From Streptomyces xanthophaeus (GTDB lineage: Bacteria > Actinomycetota > Actinomycetes > Streptomycetales > Streptomycetaceae): DNA of 64,000 nt. The position numbers and the translations under genes were made by a program. Positions 41,436 to 50,199 of this stretch are shown in pieces (position 1 is the stretch's first letter; every line of letters starts with the position of its first letter). The notes below the pieces were generated by a model. The model saw only the letters and a list, made by a program, of their open reading frames with translations. It was not told the origin of the DNA and did not search any database. The stretch covers positions 4,307,501 through 4,371,500 of the forward strand of contig NZ_CP076543.1 of NCBI RefSeq assembly GCF_030440515.1, given 5' to 3'.

Positions 41436-43319
41436 ATGCGAGTCAATCTTCTGGGGTCGTTCGAGATCTATGCCGGAGAAAGCTCCGTCAACACCGCACC
41501 TGCAGCCCAGAAAATGCGTCAGATCCTGGCCGTCCTGACACTGAACGCGAACAGGGTGGTGCGGTCGCATCAACTCGTCGACGAACTGTGGGAAGACAAT
41601 CCGCCCGTCAGCGCCAGCACGGCGCTGCAGACGTACATCTATCAGATCAGGAAGAAGTTCGAGCTCGGCAGCCCGCGGCGCGGCGGCTCCCGCACGAACG
41701 CCGAGACGCCGTCCCTGAGCACGATCGACGGCGGGTACCAGCTGACGCTCGCCGCCGATCGCGTGGATGCGTTCCTCTTCGAGCCCCTCGTTTCCCGCGG
41801 GCGCAGGGAATTCCAGGCGGGCGACCACCAGCGCGCCCGCGACTCGGCGGCCGCGGCCATGGAACTGTGGCGCGATTCGGCCCTGGTGGACGTGCGCAAG
41901 GGCGCCATCCTGGAGGCCGAGGCGCTGCGCCTGGCCGAGCTGTACAGCAGTGCCAAGAACCTGCGCATCGAGGCGGATCTCCATCTCGGCCGCCACCACG
42001 AGCTCCTGGGGGAGCTCACGTCCCTGGCGGCACTCGAACCCACCAACGAGGGGGTACAGCGCAGCCTGATGACGGCGCTGTACCGAACGGACCGACGGGC
42101 GGACGCGCTGCGGGTGTTCCACCGTGCGCGCACCTCGATCGCCGATGAACTCGGACTCGATCCCTCACCCGAACTGCAGGCCCTGCACACGGCCATCCTC
42201 AACTCGGACGACTCCCTGCTGTCGTCGCCCCACCCGCCGCGTGCGGTCGCGGCCGTCTGCGCCCCCACCGTCCAGGCACCCTGCCATGTGCCCGCCCTGC
42301 AGGGCCGGCTGACCGGCCGGACGGGCCCGCTGGTCCGCATGGCCGGCGCGCTGACTCCCCAGCCGGCGACAGCGGAAAGGTCCCTCGTCGTCGTGGGCGG
42401 CGGACCTTCGTCGGGCAAGACCGAGCTCTGCCTCCACGCCGCCCAGCAGGTCAGGGACCACTACCCCGACGGGCAGCTGTTCGCCCGGCTCCTCGACGAG
42501 GACGACCGGCCGGTCGGTCACGCGGAGATCCTCCGCTCCTTCCTGCGCGGCCTCGGAGCGACCGGGGAACAGCTCGAACTCGACGTCACCGATCTCGGCC
42601 TGCTCTACCGCACGTGGACCGCCGACCGCCGGGTCCTCGTCGTGCTGGACGACGTGACCCGGGCGGAGGACCTCTCCGTGCTCCTGCCGTCCGGCACGGG
42701 ATGCGGAGCACTGGTCAGCGGCCGGCGGCGGCTGTTCGTCCCCTCGGCCACCGAGCACATCACCCTCGACAGGCTTCCGCTCGACGACTGCCTGGAGGTC
42801 CTGCTGACCGCCGTCCCGGAACACCGGATCACCATGGACCCGGAGGGGGTCCGCTCTCTGGCCGAGCTCTGCCGGGGACTGCCCGGCGCACTCTTCGCCG
42901 TGACGTCGAAACTCCGGCTGCGCCCGCACTGGACCGCCCGTCAGGCGATCACCTGGATCACCGAGTCCTCCTACGCCCGTGAGGACCCGCTGGGCACCCG
43001 GGCCGGCCTCGACCGCACACTGGCCGCCGTGCCCGCCGAGGTCCGGGCGGCATTCCACACGCTGGCCGCCCACGGGGACCCGGCGCGCATCACCCCGGCA
43101 ACCGCGGCCGTACTCCTCGGCACCGACGAGCACCACGCCGAAGCGCTGCTCGAAGAGCTCGTGGAGCTGTACCTCCTGAGCGCCTCCACGCCCTCGCCGG
43201 ACGGGCGGTTCTCCTACGCGTGCGACTACTCCGGGCAGGCACCGCGGGAACACCGCATCTCCTGGGGAAGCCGTGCCGTACGCCCGGACCGCGCACTGGC
43301 GCCCCCCGCGGCGGCCTGA
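41436..43319 (+). CDS. AfsR/SARP-family transcriptional regulator
   Basis: 627 aa from the ATG at 41436 (GGAG upstream). Residues 1-95 are the OmpR-like DNA-binding domain (LLGSFEIYAGESSVNTAP, VVRSHQLVDELWEDNPPVSA), 100-255 the bacterial transcriptional activation domain (ELLGELTSLAALEPTNEGVQRSL). An NB-ARC-type ATPase follows with P-loop VVVGGGPSSGKTELC and Walker B RRVLVVLDDV. The TPR end of full AfsR is missing. SARPs bind heptameric repeats near cluster promoters. Confidence 0.88.
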   Translation: MRVNLLGSFEIYAGESSVNTAPAAQKMRQILAVLTLNANRVVRSHQLVDELWEDNPPVSASTALQTYIYQIRKKFELGSPRRGGSRTNAETPSLSTIDGGYQLTLAADRVDAFLFEPLVSRGRREFQAGDHQRARDSAAAAMELWRDSALVDVRKGAILEAEALRLAELYSSAKNLRIEADLHLGRHHELLGELTSLAALEPTNEGVQRSLMTALYRTDRRADALRVFHRARTSIADELGLDPSPELQALHTAILNSDDSLLSSPHPPRAVAAVCAPTVQAPCHVPALQGRLTGRTGPLVRMAGALTPQPATAERSLVVVGGGPSSGKTELCLHAAQQVRDHYPDGQLFARLLDEDDRPVGHAEILRSFLRGLGATGEQLELDVTDLGLLYRTWTADRRVLVVLDDVTRAEDLSVLLPSGTGCGALVSGRRRLFVPSATEHITLDRLPLDDCLEVLLTAVPEHRITMDPEGVRSLAELCRGLPGALFAVTSKLRLRPHWTARQAITWITESSYAREDPLGTRAGLDRTLAAVPAEVRAAFHTLAAHGDPARITPATAAVLLGTDEHHAEALLEELVELYLLSASTPSPDGRFSYACDYSGQAPREHRISWGSRAVRPDRALAPPAAA

Positions 43320-43376
43320 ACGGCCCCGCCGCCCACTCCGGCCGACCCGCCCGCCCCACGCCCTCAAGGAACCCCT

Positions 43377-44324
43377 GTGAACGCCAAACCCATCGTGCTC
43401 GTCGCCGACCCGCTCTCTCCCGCCGCACTGGAAGCCCTCGGCCGCGACGTCGAGGTCCGCCGGTGCGACGGCACGGACCGGCCCGCCCTGCTGGCCGCCG
43501 TCCGTGACGCGGACGCGCTGCTCGTCCGCAGCGCCACGACCGTGGACGCCGAGGTCATCGGGTGCGCCGAGCGCCTCACGTTCATCGGCCGGGCCGGCGT
43601 CGGACTGGACAACGTCGACGTCCGGGAGGCCGAGCGGCGCGGCATCGCGGTGACCAACGCCCCCACCGCGAACGTGGTGTCCGCCGCCGAGCTGACCTGT
43701 GCGCTGATCATGGCCGCCGCGCGCAACATCGTCCCGGCCGGGACCGCCCTGAAGCAGGGCGACTGGAGCCGCAGCCGCCATACGGGCTTCGAGCTGTCCG
43801 GCAAGACGCTCGGTGTCATCGGCCTGGGCCGCATCGGCACCCTCGTCGCCGAGCGGATGGCGGCGTTCGGCATGGACATAGTCGCCCACGATCCGTACCG
43901 GCAGGGGGCTTCCCCGGACGGGATCAAGCTCATGTCCCTGGACGACCTGCTGCACCGTGCCGACGTCGTCACCGTCCATCTACCGAAGACCCCGGAGACC
44001 ACCGGTCTGATCGGGCAGGCCGAGCTGGGGCGGATGAAGCCCACGGCGCTCGTCGTCAACGTCGCCCGGGGAGGCATCGTCGACGAGGACGCGCTGTATT
44101 CCGCGCTGAGCTCGGGGCGCATCGCCGGCGCCGCCCTGGACGTCTTCAGCCGTGAACCGTGCACCGGGTCACCGCTGTTCGGCCTGGAGAACGTCACGGT
44201 CACGCCGCACCTGGGCGCCGGCACCACGGAAGCGCAGGACCGGGCGGGAGTGACGGTCGCCCTTGCCGCACTGGCGGCGCTCCTGCCCGGGCCGACGGCC
44301 GCCGGGGGGCCGGACGGCGCGTGA
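43377..44324 (+). CDS. serA: Phosphoglycerate dehydrogenase-like protein without ACT domain
   Basis: 315 aa, GTG start with AAGGA upstream. D-2-hydroxyacid dehydrogenase fold: GVIGLGRIGTLVAERMAAFG for NAD, and catalytic Arg, Glu and His (NVARGGIVDED, PHLGAGTTEAQ). It closely resembles the catalytic half of SerA but ends where the ASB and ACT regulatory domains would begin, so it should escape serine feedback. In this cluster it plausibly increases 3-phosphohydroxypyruvate, hence O-phosphoserine for SbnA. The aminotransferase must come from primary metabolism. Confidence 0.82.
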   Translation: MNAKPIVLVADPLSPAALEALGRDVEVRRCDGTDRPALLAAVRDADALLVRSATTVDAEVIGCAERLTFIGRAGVGLDNVDVREAERRGIAVTNAPTANVVSAAELTCALIMAAARNIVPAGTALKQGDWSRSRHTGFELSGKTLGVIGLGRIGTLVAERMAAFGMDIVAHDPYRQGASPDGIKLMSLDDLLHRADVVTVHLPKTPETTGLIGQAELGRMKPTALVVNVARGGIVDEDALYSALSSGRIAGAALDVFSREPCTGSPLFGLENVTVTPHLGAGTTEAQDRAGVTVALAALAALLPGPTAAGGPDGA

Positions 44325-44375
44325 GGAGGACGGCGCGTGAGGAGGACGGCGCGTGAGGAGGGCGGCGCATGAGGG
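44312..44375. repeat. 16-bp tandem repeat, about four copies
   Basis: GGACGGCGCGTGAGGA occurs three times exactly in tandem (44312, 44328, 44344) and a fourth copy (44360) differs at three or four positions. It begins inside the last codons of serA and extends to the MFS gene end. Each copy contains a TGA and a GGAGG-like sequence. Replication slippage is the simplest origin. Confidence 0.8.
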
Positions 44376-44416
44376 GAGGCGGCGCCGCGGTCGGCCCGTT
44401 CCCGGCGCTCGCACGG

Positions 44417-45916
44417 TCACCGTCCTTCGACGGGGACGGTGTGAGCGTGCGACGCCGCGGCCGCTCCGTAGGCGCCCGGCCCGACCCGGCGTCTGCGGGC
44501 GCGGACCGCCAGCGCCGACAGCAGCATGCCCAGCCCGCACGCGATCGCGAGCAGCAGGCACGCGGCGGACAGGCCGGCGGCCAGAGCGTCCGCCGCCCCG
44601 TCCCCTTCCGAGCGCCGCGACTCTCCCACCGTCGCGTTGACCGTCGCGACGGCCGCCGTGAACGCTGCCGCGCCGATGTATCGCGCCATGTTCGAAATGC
44701 CCGAGGCCGCTCCCACGTCGTCGGCGGACACCGACGACGTGGACGCCGAACTCGCGGGCCCGTTGACGAGTCCCAGACCTGCGGCCATGAGCACGAGCGG
44801 CAGGACGAACGCCGCGTACCGCCAGTCGCCCTGGACGAACGACAGCAGCGCGCAGCCGGCCGTCGCCGCCGCGAAGCCGAGGGCGATCAGGGGGCCGATG
44901 CCCAGCCGCTGGACCATCCGGGGCACGAGCGGAGTGACCGCGATCAGCCCCACCGTCGCGGGCAGCGTGGCCAGGCCCGCCTCGAACGGGCTGAGCGCGA
45001 GCGTGGCGGGGTTCTGGAAGTAGAGGCTGACCAGATACATCAGACCGTTGATCACACCCGCGCTCAGCAGGATCCCGATCGTCGCCCCGATCAGTACGCG
45101 CTCCTTCAGCAGCCGCAGGTCGACCAGCGGTGCTTCGACCCGCCGCTCCACCGCGACGAACGCCACGCACGACACCGCCGCCAGCGCGAAGCATCCCAGC
45201 ACCGCAGCCGACGTCCAGCCCCATGCGGCCCCCTCGCTGAGTGCGAGCAGCGCCGGGGCCAGCACGGCGGCGATCAGCACGGTCCCCGCGAAGTCGATCG
45301 AGCGACTGCGATCCGGATCGCGGGATTCGGCGACACCCTTCAACGTGACCGGTACGCAGGCGAGCGCCACTCCCGCGTCGATCCAGAACAGGCCCTGCCA
45401 TCCCGTGCCGTCCACCAGCAGACCGCCGAGCAGCGGCCCGGCCGCGGCCCCCACCGCCGACGCACCGCCCCACAGCGTCACGGCCCGTACCTGCCCCGCT
45501 CCCGAGGTGGACACGGACAGCAGGCTCATTCCGCACGCCAGGATCGTGGCCCCCGCCGCCCCCTGGATCGCCCGGCCCGCGATCACCCCGCCCCCGCTGC
45601 CGGAGAGCGCGATGAGCACGCACGAGACGATGAACAGTGCCAAGCCGCCCAGGAAGACCAGCCGCCGTCCGAACACGTCGCCGAGGGCCCCCGAGGTGAC
45701 GATCACCGCCGCGCCCACCAGGGAGTAGCCGGTGACGGCCCACTGCAGGATTTCCAGCGACGTGCCGGTGTCCGCGCTGATGGCCGGAAGCAGGATGCTC
45801 ACCGCCGAGGTGTTCGCGTTGACGACGAGAGCCGAGACACACGTCGCGATCAGCACGGCGACGGGCGCCGGCCGGCCGGCGCCTCCGGGTCCCGCGTCAT
45901 CTGCCTGGGCATCCAC
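44417..45916 (-). CDS. MFS drug exporter, 14-TMS EmrB/QacA type
   Basis: About 499 aa from the GTG at 45916; the start is uncertain because no clear ribosome binding site precedes it. Fourteen hydrophobic segments, with motif A-like GALGDVFGRRLVF and motif C-like ASAVGAAAGPLLGGLLVDGTGW. DHA2-family proton antiporters commonly give self-resistance in antibiotic clusters. It is convergent with serA and next to a tRNA, so it is either the last gene of the cluster or a neighbour. Confidence 0.83.
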   Translation of the reverse strand: MDAQADDAGPGGAGRPAPVAVLIATCVSALVVNANTSAVSILLPAISADTGTSLEILQWAVTGYSLVGAAVIVTSGALGDVFGRRLVFLGGLALFIVSCVLIALSGSGGGVIAGRAIQGAAGATILACGMSLLSVSTSGAGQVRAVTLWGGASAVGAAAGPLLGGLLVDGTGWQGLFWIDAGVALACVPVTLKGVAESRDPDRSRSIDFAGTVLIAAVLAPALLALSEGAAWGWTSAAVLGCFALAAVSCVAFVAVERRVEAPLVDLRLLKERVLIGATIGILLSAGVINGLMYLVSLYFQNPATLALSPFEAGLATLPATVGLIAVTPLVPRMVQRLGIGPLIALGFAAATAGCALLSFVQGDWRYAAFVLPLVLMAAGLGLVNGPASSASTSSVSADDVGAASGISNMARYIGAAAFTAAVATVNATVGESRRSEGDGAADALAAGLSAACLLLAIACGLGMLLSALAVRARRRRVGPGAYGAAAASHAHTVPVEGR

Positions 45917-45993
45917 ACCGGCAGATTCACACAGGCCTCGCCGCCTCGCAGTCCGGGAACGGACGCGGCGGCGGGCTCCGTGACCGCGGAACG

Positions 45994-46027
45994 CGAAGAG
46001 CCCCGCTGCAAGCAGCGGGGCTCTTCG
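45994..46027 (-). terminator. Terminator of tRNA-Ser(GGA)
   Basis: CGAAGAGCCCCGCTGC (45994-46009) pairs over all 16 positions with 46012-46027 around an AA loop. It lies 25 nt beyond the tRNA on the minus strand. Confidence 0.85.
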
Positions 46028-46051
46028 ACATCGTGCCCGGTGAGGCACTGG

Positions 46052-46136
46052 CGGAGGATACGAGATTCGAACTCGTGAGGGGTTGCCCCCAACACGCTTT
46101 CCAAGCGTGCGCCCTAGGCCACTAGGCGAATCCTCC
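46052..46136 (-). tRNA. tRNA-Ser(GGA)
   Basis: Class II tRNA of 85 nt. Acceptor GGAGGAT pairs with ATCCTCC, discriminator G (46052). Anticodon arm CACGCTT-GGA-AAGCGTG reads UCC and UCU serine codons. Variable arm TTGGGGGCAACCCC and T loop GTTCGAATC are normal. It marks the right edge of the accessory cluster. Confidence 0.94.
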
Positions 46137-46234
46137 GCCGCAAACAATACAAGACGTTGAGGGGTGCTCGCGAACGTGATCGTCACGGGGAGAGCAGGTC
46201 GGGGTCCGGCTCGATTCCGGGGCCTTCCATCCGC

Positions 46235-46332
46235 TAGGGTGGGGCCAGCCCCTCACGTGGCGCTATCTCACCCAACTCCCCCAGGGCCGGAAGGCAGCAA
46301 GGGTAAGTGGGCTCTGGCGGGTGCGTGGGGGG
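46235..46332 (+). ncRNA. ffs: Signal recognition particle RNA, small bacterial type
   Basis: The SRP core CCAGGGCCGGAAGGCAGCAA is at about 46278-46300, with the flanking arms (CCCCTCACGTGGCGC ... GCGGGTGCGTGGGG) able to pair. This is the expected place, between tRNA-Ser and dnaX. The ends are approximate. Confidence 0.85.
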
Positions 46333-46419
46333 CGCTTTGCGTTCCGGGCGGGGTCCGGGAGGCCATCCAGGGGCTTCGGCGGGCCGCTGATGTCGGTGGG
46401 CCCGGATAACCTCGTATAC

Positions 46420-48597
46420 GTGTCGTCCCTTGCGCTGTACCGCCGCTACCGCCCCGAGTCGTTCGCCGAGGTCATCGGGCAGGAGCATGTCACTGCCCCG
46501 CTGATGCAGGCCCTGCGCAACAACCGGGTCAATCACGCGTACCTGTTCAGCGGGCCGCGCGGCTGCGGCAAGACCACCAGCGCGCGCATCCTCGCCCGGT
46601 GCCTGAACTGTGAGCAGGGTCCCACCCCCACCCCCTGCGGGGAGTGCCAGTCCTGCCAGGACCTGGCCAGGAACGGGCCGGGGTCCATCGACGTCATCGA
46701 GATCGACGCCGCCTCGCACGGTGGTGTGGACGACGCCCGTGACCTGCGCGAGAAGGCCTTCTTCGGGCCGGCGTCCAGCCGCTACAAGATCTACATCATC
46801 GACGAGGCCCACATGGTCACCTCGGCGGGCTTCAACGCCCTGCTGAAGGTGGTCGAGGAGCCGCCGGAGCACCTCAAGTTCATCTTCGCCACCACGGAGC
46901 CGGAGAAGGTGATCGGGACCATCCGGTCCAGGACGCACCACTACCCCTTCCGGCTCGTGCCGCCCGGCACCCTGCGGGACTACCTGGGCGAGGTCTGCGG
47001 GCGCGAGGGCGCCCAGGTCGAGGACGGCGTGCTGCCGCTGGTCGTGCGCGCCGGCGCCGGGTCCGTACGTGACTCGATGTCCGTCATGGACCAGCTGCTC
47101 GCCGGCGCCGCCGACGACGGTGTGACGTATGCCATGGCCACCTCGCTGCTCGGCTACACCGACAGCTCGCTGCTCGACTCCGTCGTCGACGCCTTCGCGG
47201 CCGGGGACGGGGCGGCCGCGTTCGAGGTCGTCGACCGGGTCGTCGAGCGGGGCAACGACCCGCGCCGGTTCGTCGCCGACCTGCTGGAGCGGCTGCGCGA
47301 CCTGGTGATCCTGGCCGCCGTGCCGGACGCCGGGGAGAAGGGGCTGATCGACGCCCCCGCCGATGTCGTGGAGCGGATGCAGGCCCAGGCGTCCGTGTTC
47401 GGGGCCGCCGAGCTGTCGCGCGCCGCCGACCTGGTCAACACCGGCCTCACCGAGATGCGGGGCGCGACCTCGCCGCGGCTGCAGCTGGAGCTGATCTGCG
47501 CCCGGGTGCTGCTGCCCGCCGCCTTCGACGACGAACGGTCCTTCCAGGCCCGGCTCGACCGGCTGGAGCGCAGCGGCCCGCCCGCCGCCGCAGCTTTCGC
47601 CGCGCCGCCGGCCGCCGCGCCCGCCATGGGCTACGTGCCCGGGCCCGAGGCGCATGCCATGGCGCCCGCCGGTCCCGGCGGGGGTGCGGCCGCCGCACGC
47701 GCCGCCGTGCCCGCGCCCGCCCCGGTGCAGGCTCCCGAGCCGGTCCAGGCCGCCCCGGCCCCCGCGCCCGCTGCCGCTCCCGCCCCGGCCGCCCCCGCCC
47801 CCGGCGCCTGGCCCGGCGCCGCGCAGCCCGGAAGCGGCGCGCCCGGTGCCTGGCCCGGCGCCACGGCCCCGGCCGCCGCCCCGGCTCCCGCCGCGGGTGC
47901 CTGGCCCGGCGCGGCCGCGTCCGCCCCGGCCCCGGCTCCCGCGCCCGCCGCCCCGGCCGCCGCCCCCGCTCCGGCCGCCGCTGCCGCGGCGCCCTCCCCC
48001 GGCATGGCCGCCGGGGCCGGGCAGGTGCAGGCGATGTGGCCCGGCGTGCTGGAGGCCGTCAAGAACCGCCGTCGTTTCACCTGGATCCTGCTCAGCCAGA
48101 ACGCCCAGGTCACCGGATTCGACGGGACCACCCTCCAGCTGGGCTTCCCCAATGCCGGAGCCCGCGACAACTTCGCCAGCAGCGGCAGCGAGGACGTCCT
48201 GAAGGCGGTCCTGTCCGAGCAGTTCCAGGTCAACTGGAAGATCGAGGCCGTCGTGGGCGGCGGAGCACCGGCCCCGGTCCCGACCTCCTCGTACGGCAGC
48301 TCGTACGGGGCCCCGGCCGCGCCCGCCCCCGCCTACAGCCCGCCGCCGGCCCAGGCGCAGCAGCAGGCCCCCGCCCCGCAGGCCCCGTCCGCCCCGCAGT
48401 ACACGCCGCAGCAGCCGTCCCAGCAGTCGGCTTCCGCCCCGCAGCCGCCCGTGCAGCAGGCGCCCCCGCCGGTCGCCCCCGAGGACGACTTCGCCGAGGA
48501 GGACGATCCCGACCTCGTCGAGAGCGCGCTGACCGGACACGACCTGATCGTGCGCGAGCTCGGAGCCACCGTTGTGGAGGAATACACAAATGAGTGA
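46420..48597 (+). CDS. dnaX: DNA polymerase III gamma and tau subunits
   Basis: 725 aa if it starts at the GTG at 46420 (MSSLALYRRYRPESFAEVIG); an ATG at 46390 is an alternative. AAA+ clamp-loader: P-loop GPRGCGKTTSA, zinc site CLNCEQGPTPTPCGECQSC, Walker B IIDEAHM, sensor FATTEPEKV. Residues about 400-560 are a long Ala/Pro-rich tract, then a C-terminal domain (VLEAVKNRRRFTWILLSQNA). No slippery A-run for a gamma frameshift was noticed. Confidence 0.95.
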   Translation: MSSLALYRRYRPESFAEVIGQEHVTAPLMQALRNNRVNHAYLFSGPRGCGKTTSARILARCLNCEQGPTPTPCGECQSCQDLARNGPGSIDVIEIDAASHGGVDDARDLREKAFFGPASSRYKIYIIDEAHMVTSAGFNALLKVVEEPPEHLKFIFATTEPEKVIGTIRSRTHHYPFRLVPPGTLRDYLGEVCGREGAQVEDGVLPLVVRAGAGSVRDSMSVMDQLLAGAADDGVTYAMATSLLGYTDSSLLDSVVDAFAAGDGAAAFEVVDRVVERGNDPRRFVADLLERLRDLVILAAVPDAGEKGLIDAPADVVERMQAQASVFGAAELSRAADLVNTGLTEMRGATSPRLQLELICARVLLPAAFDDERSFQARLDRLERSGPPAAAAFAAPPAAAPAMGYVPGPEAHAMAPAGPGGGAAAARAAVPAPAPVQAPEPVQAAPAPAPAAAPAPAAPAPGAWPGAAQPGSGAPGAWPGATAPAAAPAPAAGAWPGAAASAPAPAPAPAAPAAAPAPAAAAAAPSPGMAAGAGQVQAMWPGVLEAVKNRRRFTWILLSQNAQVTGFDGTTLQLGFPNAGARDNFASSGSEDVLKAVLSEQFQVNWKIEAVVGGGAPAPVPTSSYGSSYGAPAAPAPAYSPPPAQAQQQAPAPQAPSAPQYTPQQPSQQSASAPQPPVQQAPPPVAPEDDFAEEDDPDLVESALTGHDLIVRELGATVVEEYTNE

Positions 48598-48657
48598 CCG
48601 GTCCTGATTGGGTGGCCGCACGAAGGCGGCCGCGCCGTCCGGGCTAGTCTGAGCAGC

Positions 48658-49911
48658 GTGAAGGTCCTCGTCATCGGCGGCGGCGCCCGCGAACATGCCC
48701 TGTGCCGCTCTCTGTCCCTCGACCCCGACGTCTCCGCGCTGTACTGCGCTCCCGGCAACGCCGGCATCGCCGAGGTGGCCGAGCTCCGCCCGGTCGACGC
48801 CCTCGACGGCGGCGCCGTGGCCGCTCTCGCCACCGAACTCGAAGCCGGGCTGGTCGTCGTCGGTCCGGAGGCCCCGCTGGTCGCCGGCGTCGCCGACGCC
48901 GTGCGCGCCGCCGGGATCCCCGTCTTCGGCCCGTCCGCCGAGGCGGCGCAGCTCGAAGGCTCCAAGGCCTTCGCCAAGGACGTGATGGCCGCGGCCGGGG
49001 TCCCGACCGCGCGCAGCTACGTCTGCACCACCCCCGAAGAGGTGGACGAGGCCCTCGACGCCTTCGGCGCCCCGTACGTCGTCAAGGACGACGGCCTCGC
49101 CGCCGGCAAGGGCGTCGTGGTCACCGAGGACCTGGCCGCCGCCCGCGCTCACGCGCTGGGCTGCGACCGGGTGGTCATCGAGGAGTACCTCGACGGCCCC
49201 GAGGTCTCCCTCTTCGCCATCACCGACGGCGTCACCGTGGTCCCGCTCCAGCCGGCGCAGGACTTCAAGCGCGCCCTGGACGGCGACGAGGGCCCCAACA
49301 CCGGCGGCATGGGCGCGTACTCCCCGCTGCCCTGGGCCGACCCGAAGCTGGTCGACGAGGTCATGGAGCTGGTCCTCCAGCCGACCGTCGACGAGCTCCG
49401 CCGCCGCGGCACCCCCTTCTCCGGGCTGCTCTACGCGGGCCTCGCGATCACCGGCCGCGGCACCCGGGTCATCGAGTTCAACGCGCGCTTCGGCGACCCC
49501 GAGACCCAGGTGGTCCTGGCCCGGCTGCGCACGCCCCTCGCGGGCGTCCTGCTGGGTGCCGCCAACGGCACCCTGGACGCCCTGCCCCCGCTGGTCTGGC
49601 GCGAGGACGCGGCCGTCACGGTGGTCATCGCCTCCCACAACTACCCCGAGACCCCCCGTACCGGGGACCCGATCGAAGGTCTGGCCGAGGTGGCCGCCGA
49701 GGACGGGCCGGACGCCTACGTGCTCCACGCCGGGACCCGGCGCGAGGGCGACGCGGTGGTCAGCGCGGGCGGCCGGGTGCTGTCGGTGACGGCGACCGGT
49801 TCCGATCTGGCGCAGGCGCGCGAGAAGGCGTATAAGGCGGTCGCGCGCATCCGTCTCGACGGCTCGCAGCACCGTACGGATATTGCGGCCAAGGCGGCCG
49901 AGGGCCGCTGA
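48658..49911 (+). CDS. purD: Phosphoribosylamine-glycine ligase (GAR synthetase)
   Basis: 417 aa, GTG start. ATP-grasp enzyme joining phosphoribosylamine and glycine, the second step of purine synthesis. N-domain [29 protein letters not shown]-binding [16 protein letters not shown], and the signature GMGAYSPLP and [10 protein letters not shown] are all present. Full length. It follows dnaX by 60 nt. Confidence 0.97.
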   Translation: MKVLVIGGGAREHALCRSLSLDPDVSALYCAPGNAGIAEVAELRPVDALDGGAVAALATELEAGLVVVGPEAPLVAGVADAVRAAGIPVFGPSAEAAQLEGSKAFAKDVMAAAGVPTARSYVCTTPEEVDEALDAFGAPYVVKDDGLAAGKGVVVTEDLAAARAHALGCDRVVIEEYLDGPEVSLFAITDGVTVVPLQPAQDFKRALDGDEGPNTGGMGAYSPLPWADPKLVDEVMELVLQPTVDELRRRGTPFSGLLYAGLAITGRGTRVIEFNARFGDPETQVVLARLRTPLAGVLLGAANGTLDALPPLVWREDAAVTVVIASHNYPETPRTGDPIEGLAEVAAEDGPDAYVLHAGTRREGDAVVSAGGRVLSVTATGSDLAQAREKAYKAVARIRLDGSQHRTDIAAKAAEGR

Positions 49912-49927
49912 CCAGCGGCTCCGCAGA

Positions 49928-49969
49928 CCCGCGGGCCCGGTGTGCACCTCGTGCGCCCGGGCCCGCGGG
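49928..49969 (+). terminator. Terminator after purD
   Basis: CCCGCGGGCCCGG (49928-49940) pairs with CCGGGCCCGCGGG (49957-49969) around a 16-nt loop, 16 nt after the purD stop. No T-tract. The remaining 230 bp before the next gene show no other feature. Confidence 0.7.
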
Positions 49970-50199
49970 CGTGTCCGCGTGCGACTGCATCCGGCCGCGT
50001 TCGAACGCATCCACCTTTGCCCAAAGCCATTCCATCGGGTGATCGTCACCCGGTCTGCCTGACGGCCGCGCAAGCCCCAACTAGGGTGCGATGCCAAGCA
50101 TTCCGGCACTTGGCCCACCGGCATTGCGATGTCAGTGGCGGGTGTCACAGTGGGGGAGTGAGCAACGTCGCCGCAGGGCAGAGGGGGTGAGGTCCGGCC

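Noticed and set aside
46052..46136. attL/attR of an integrated element at tRNA-Ser
   Set aside because: No integrase, excisionase or second copy of the tRNA end was found in the window; kept only as a hypothesis for the cluster edge.
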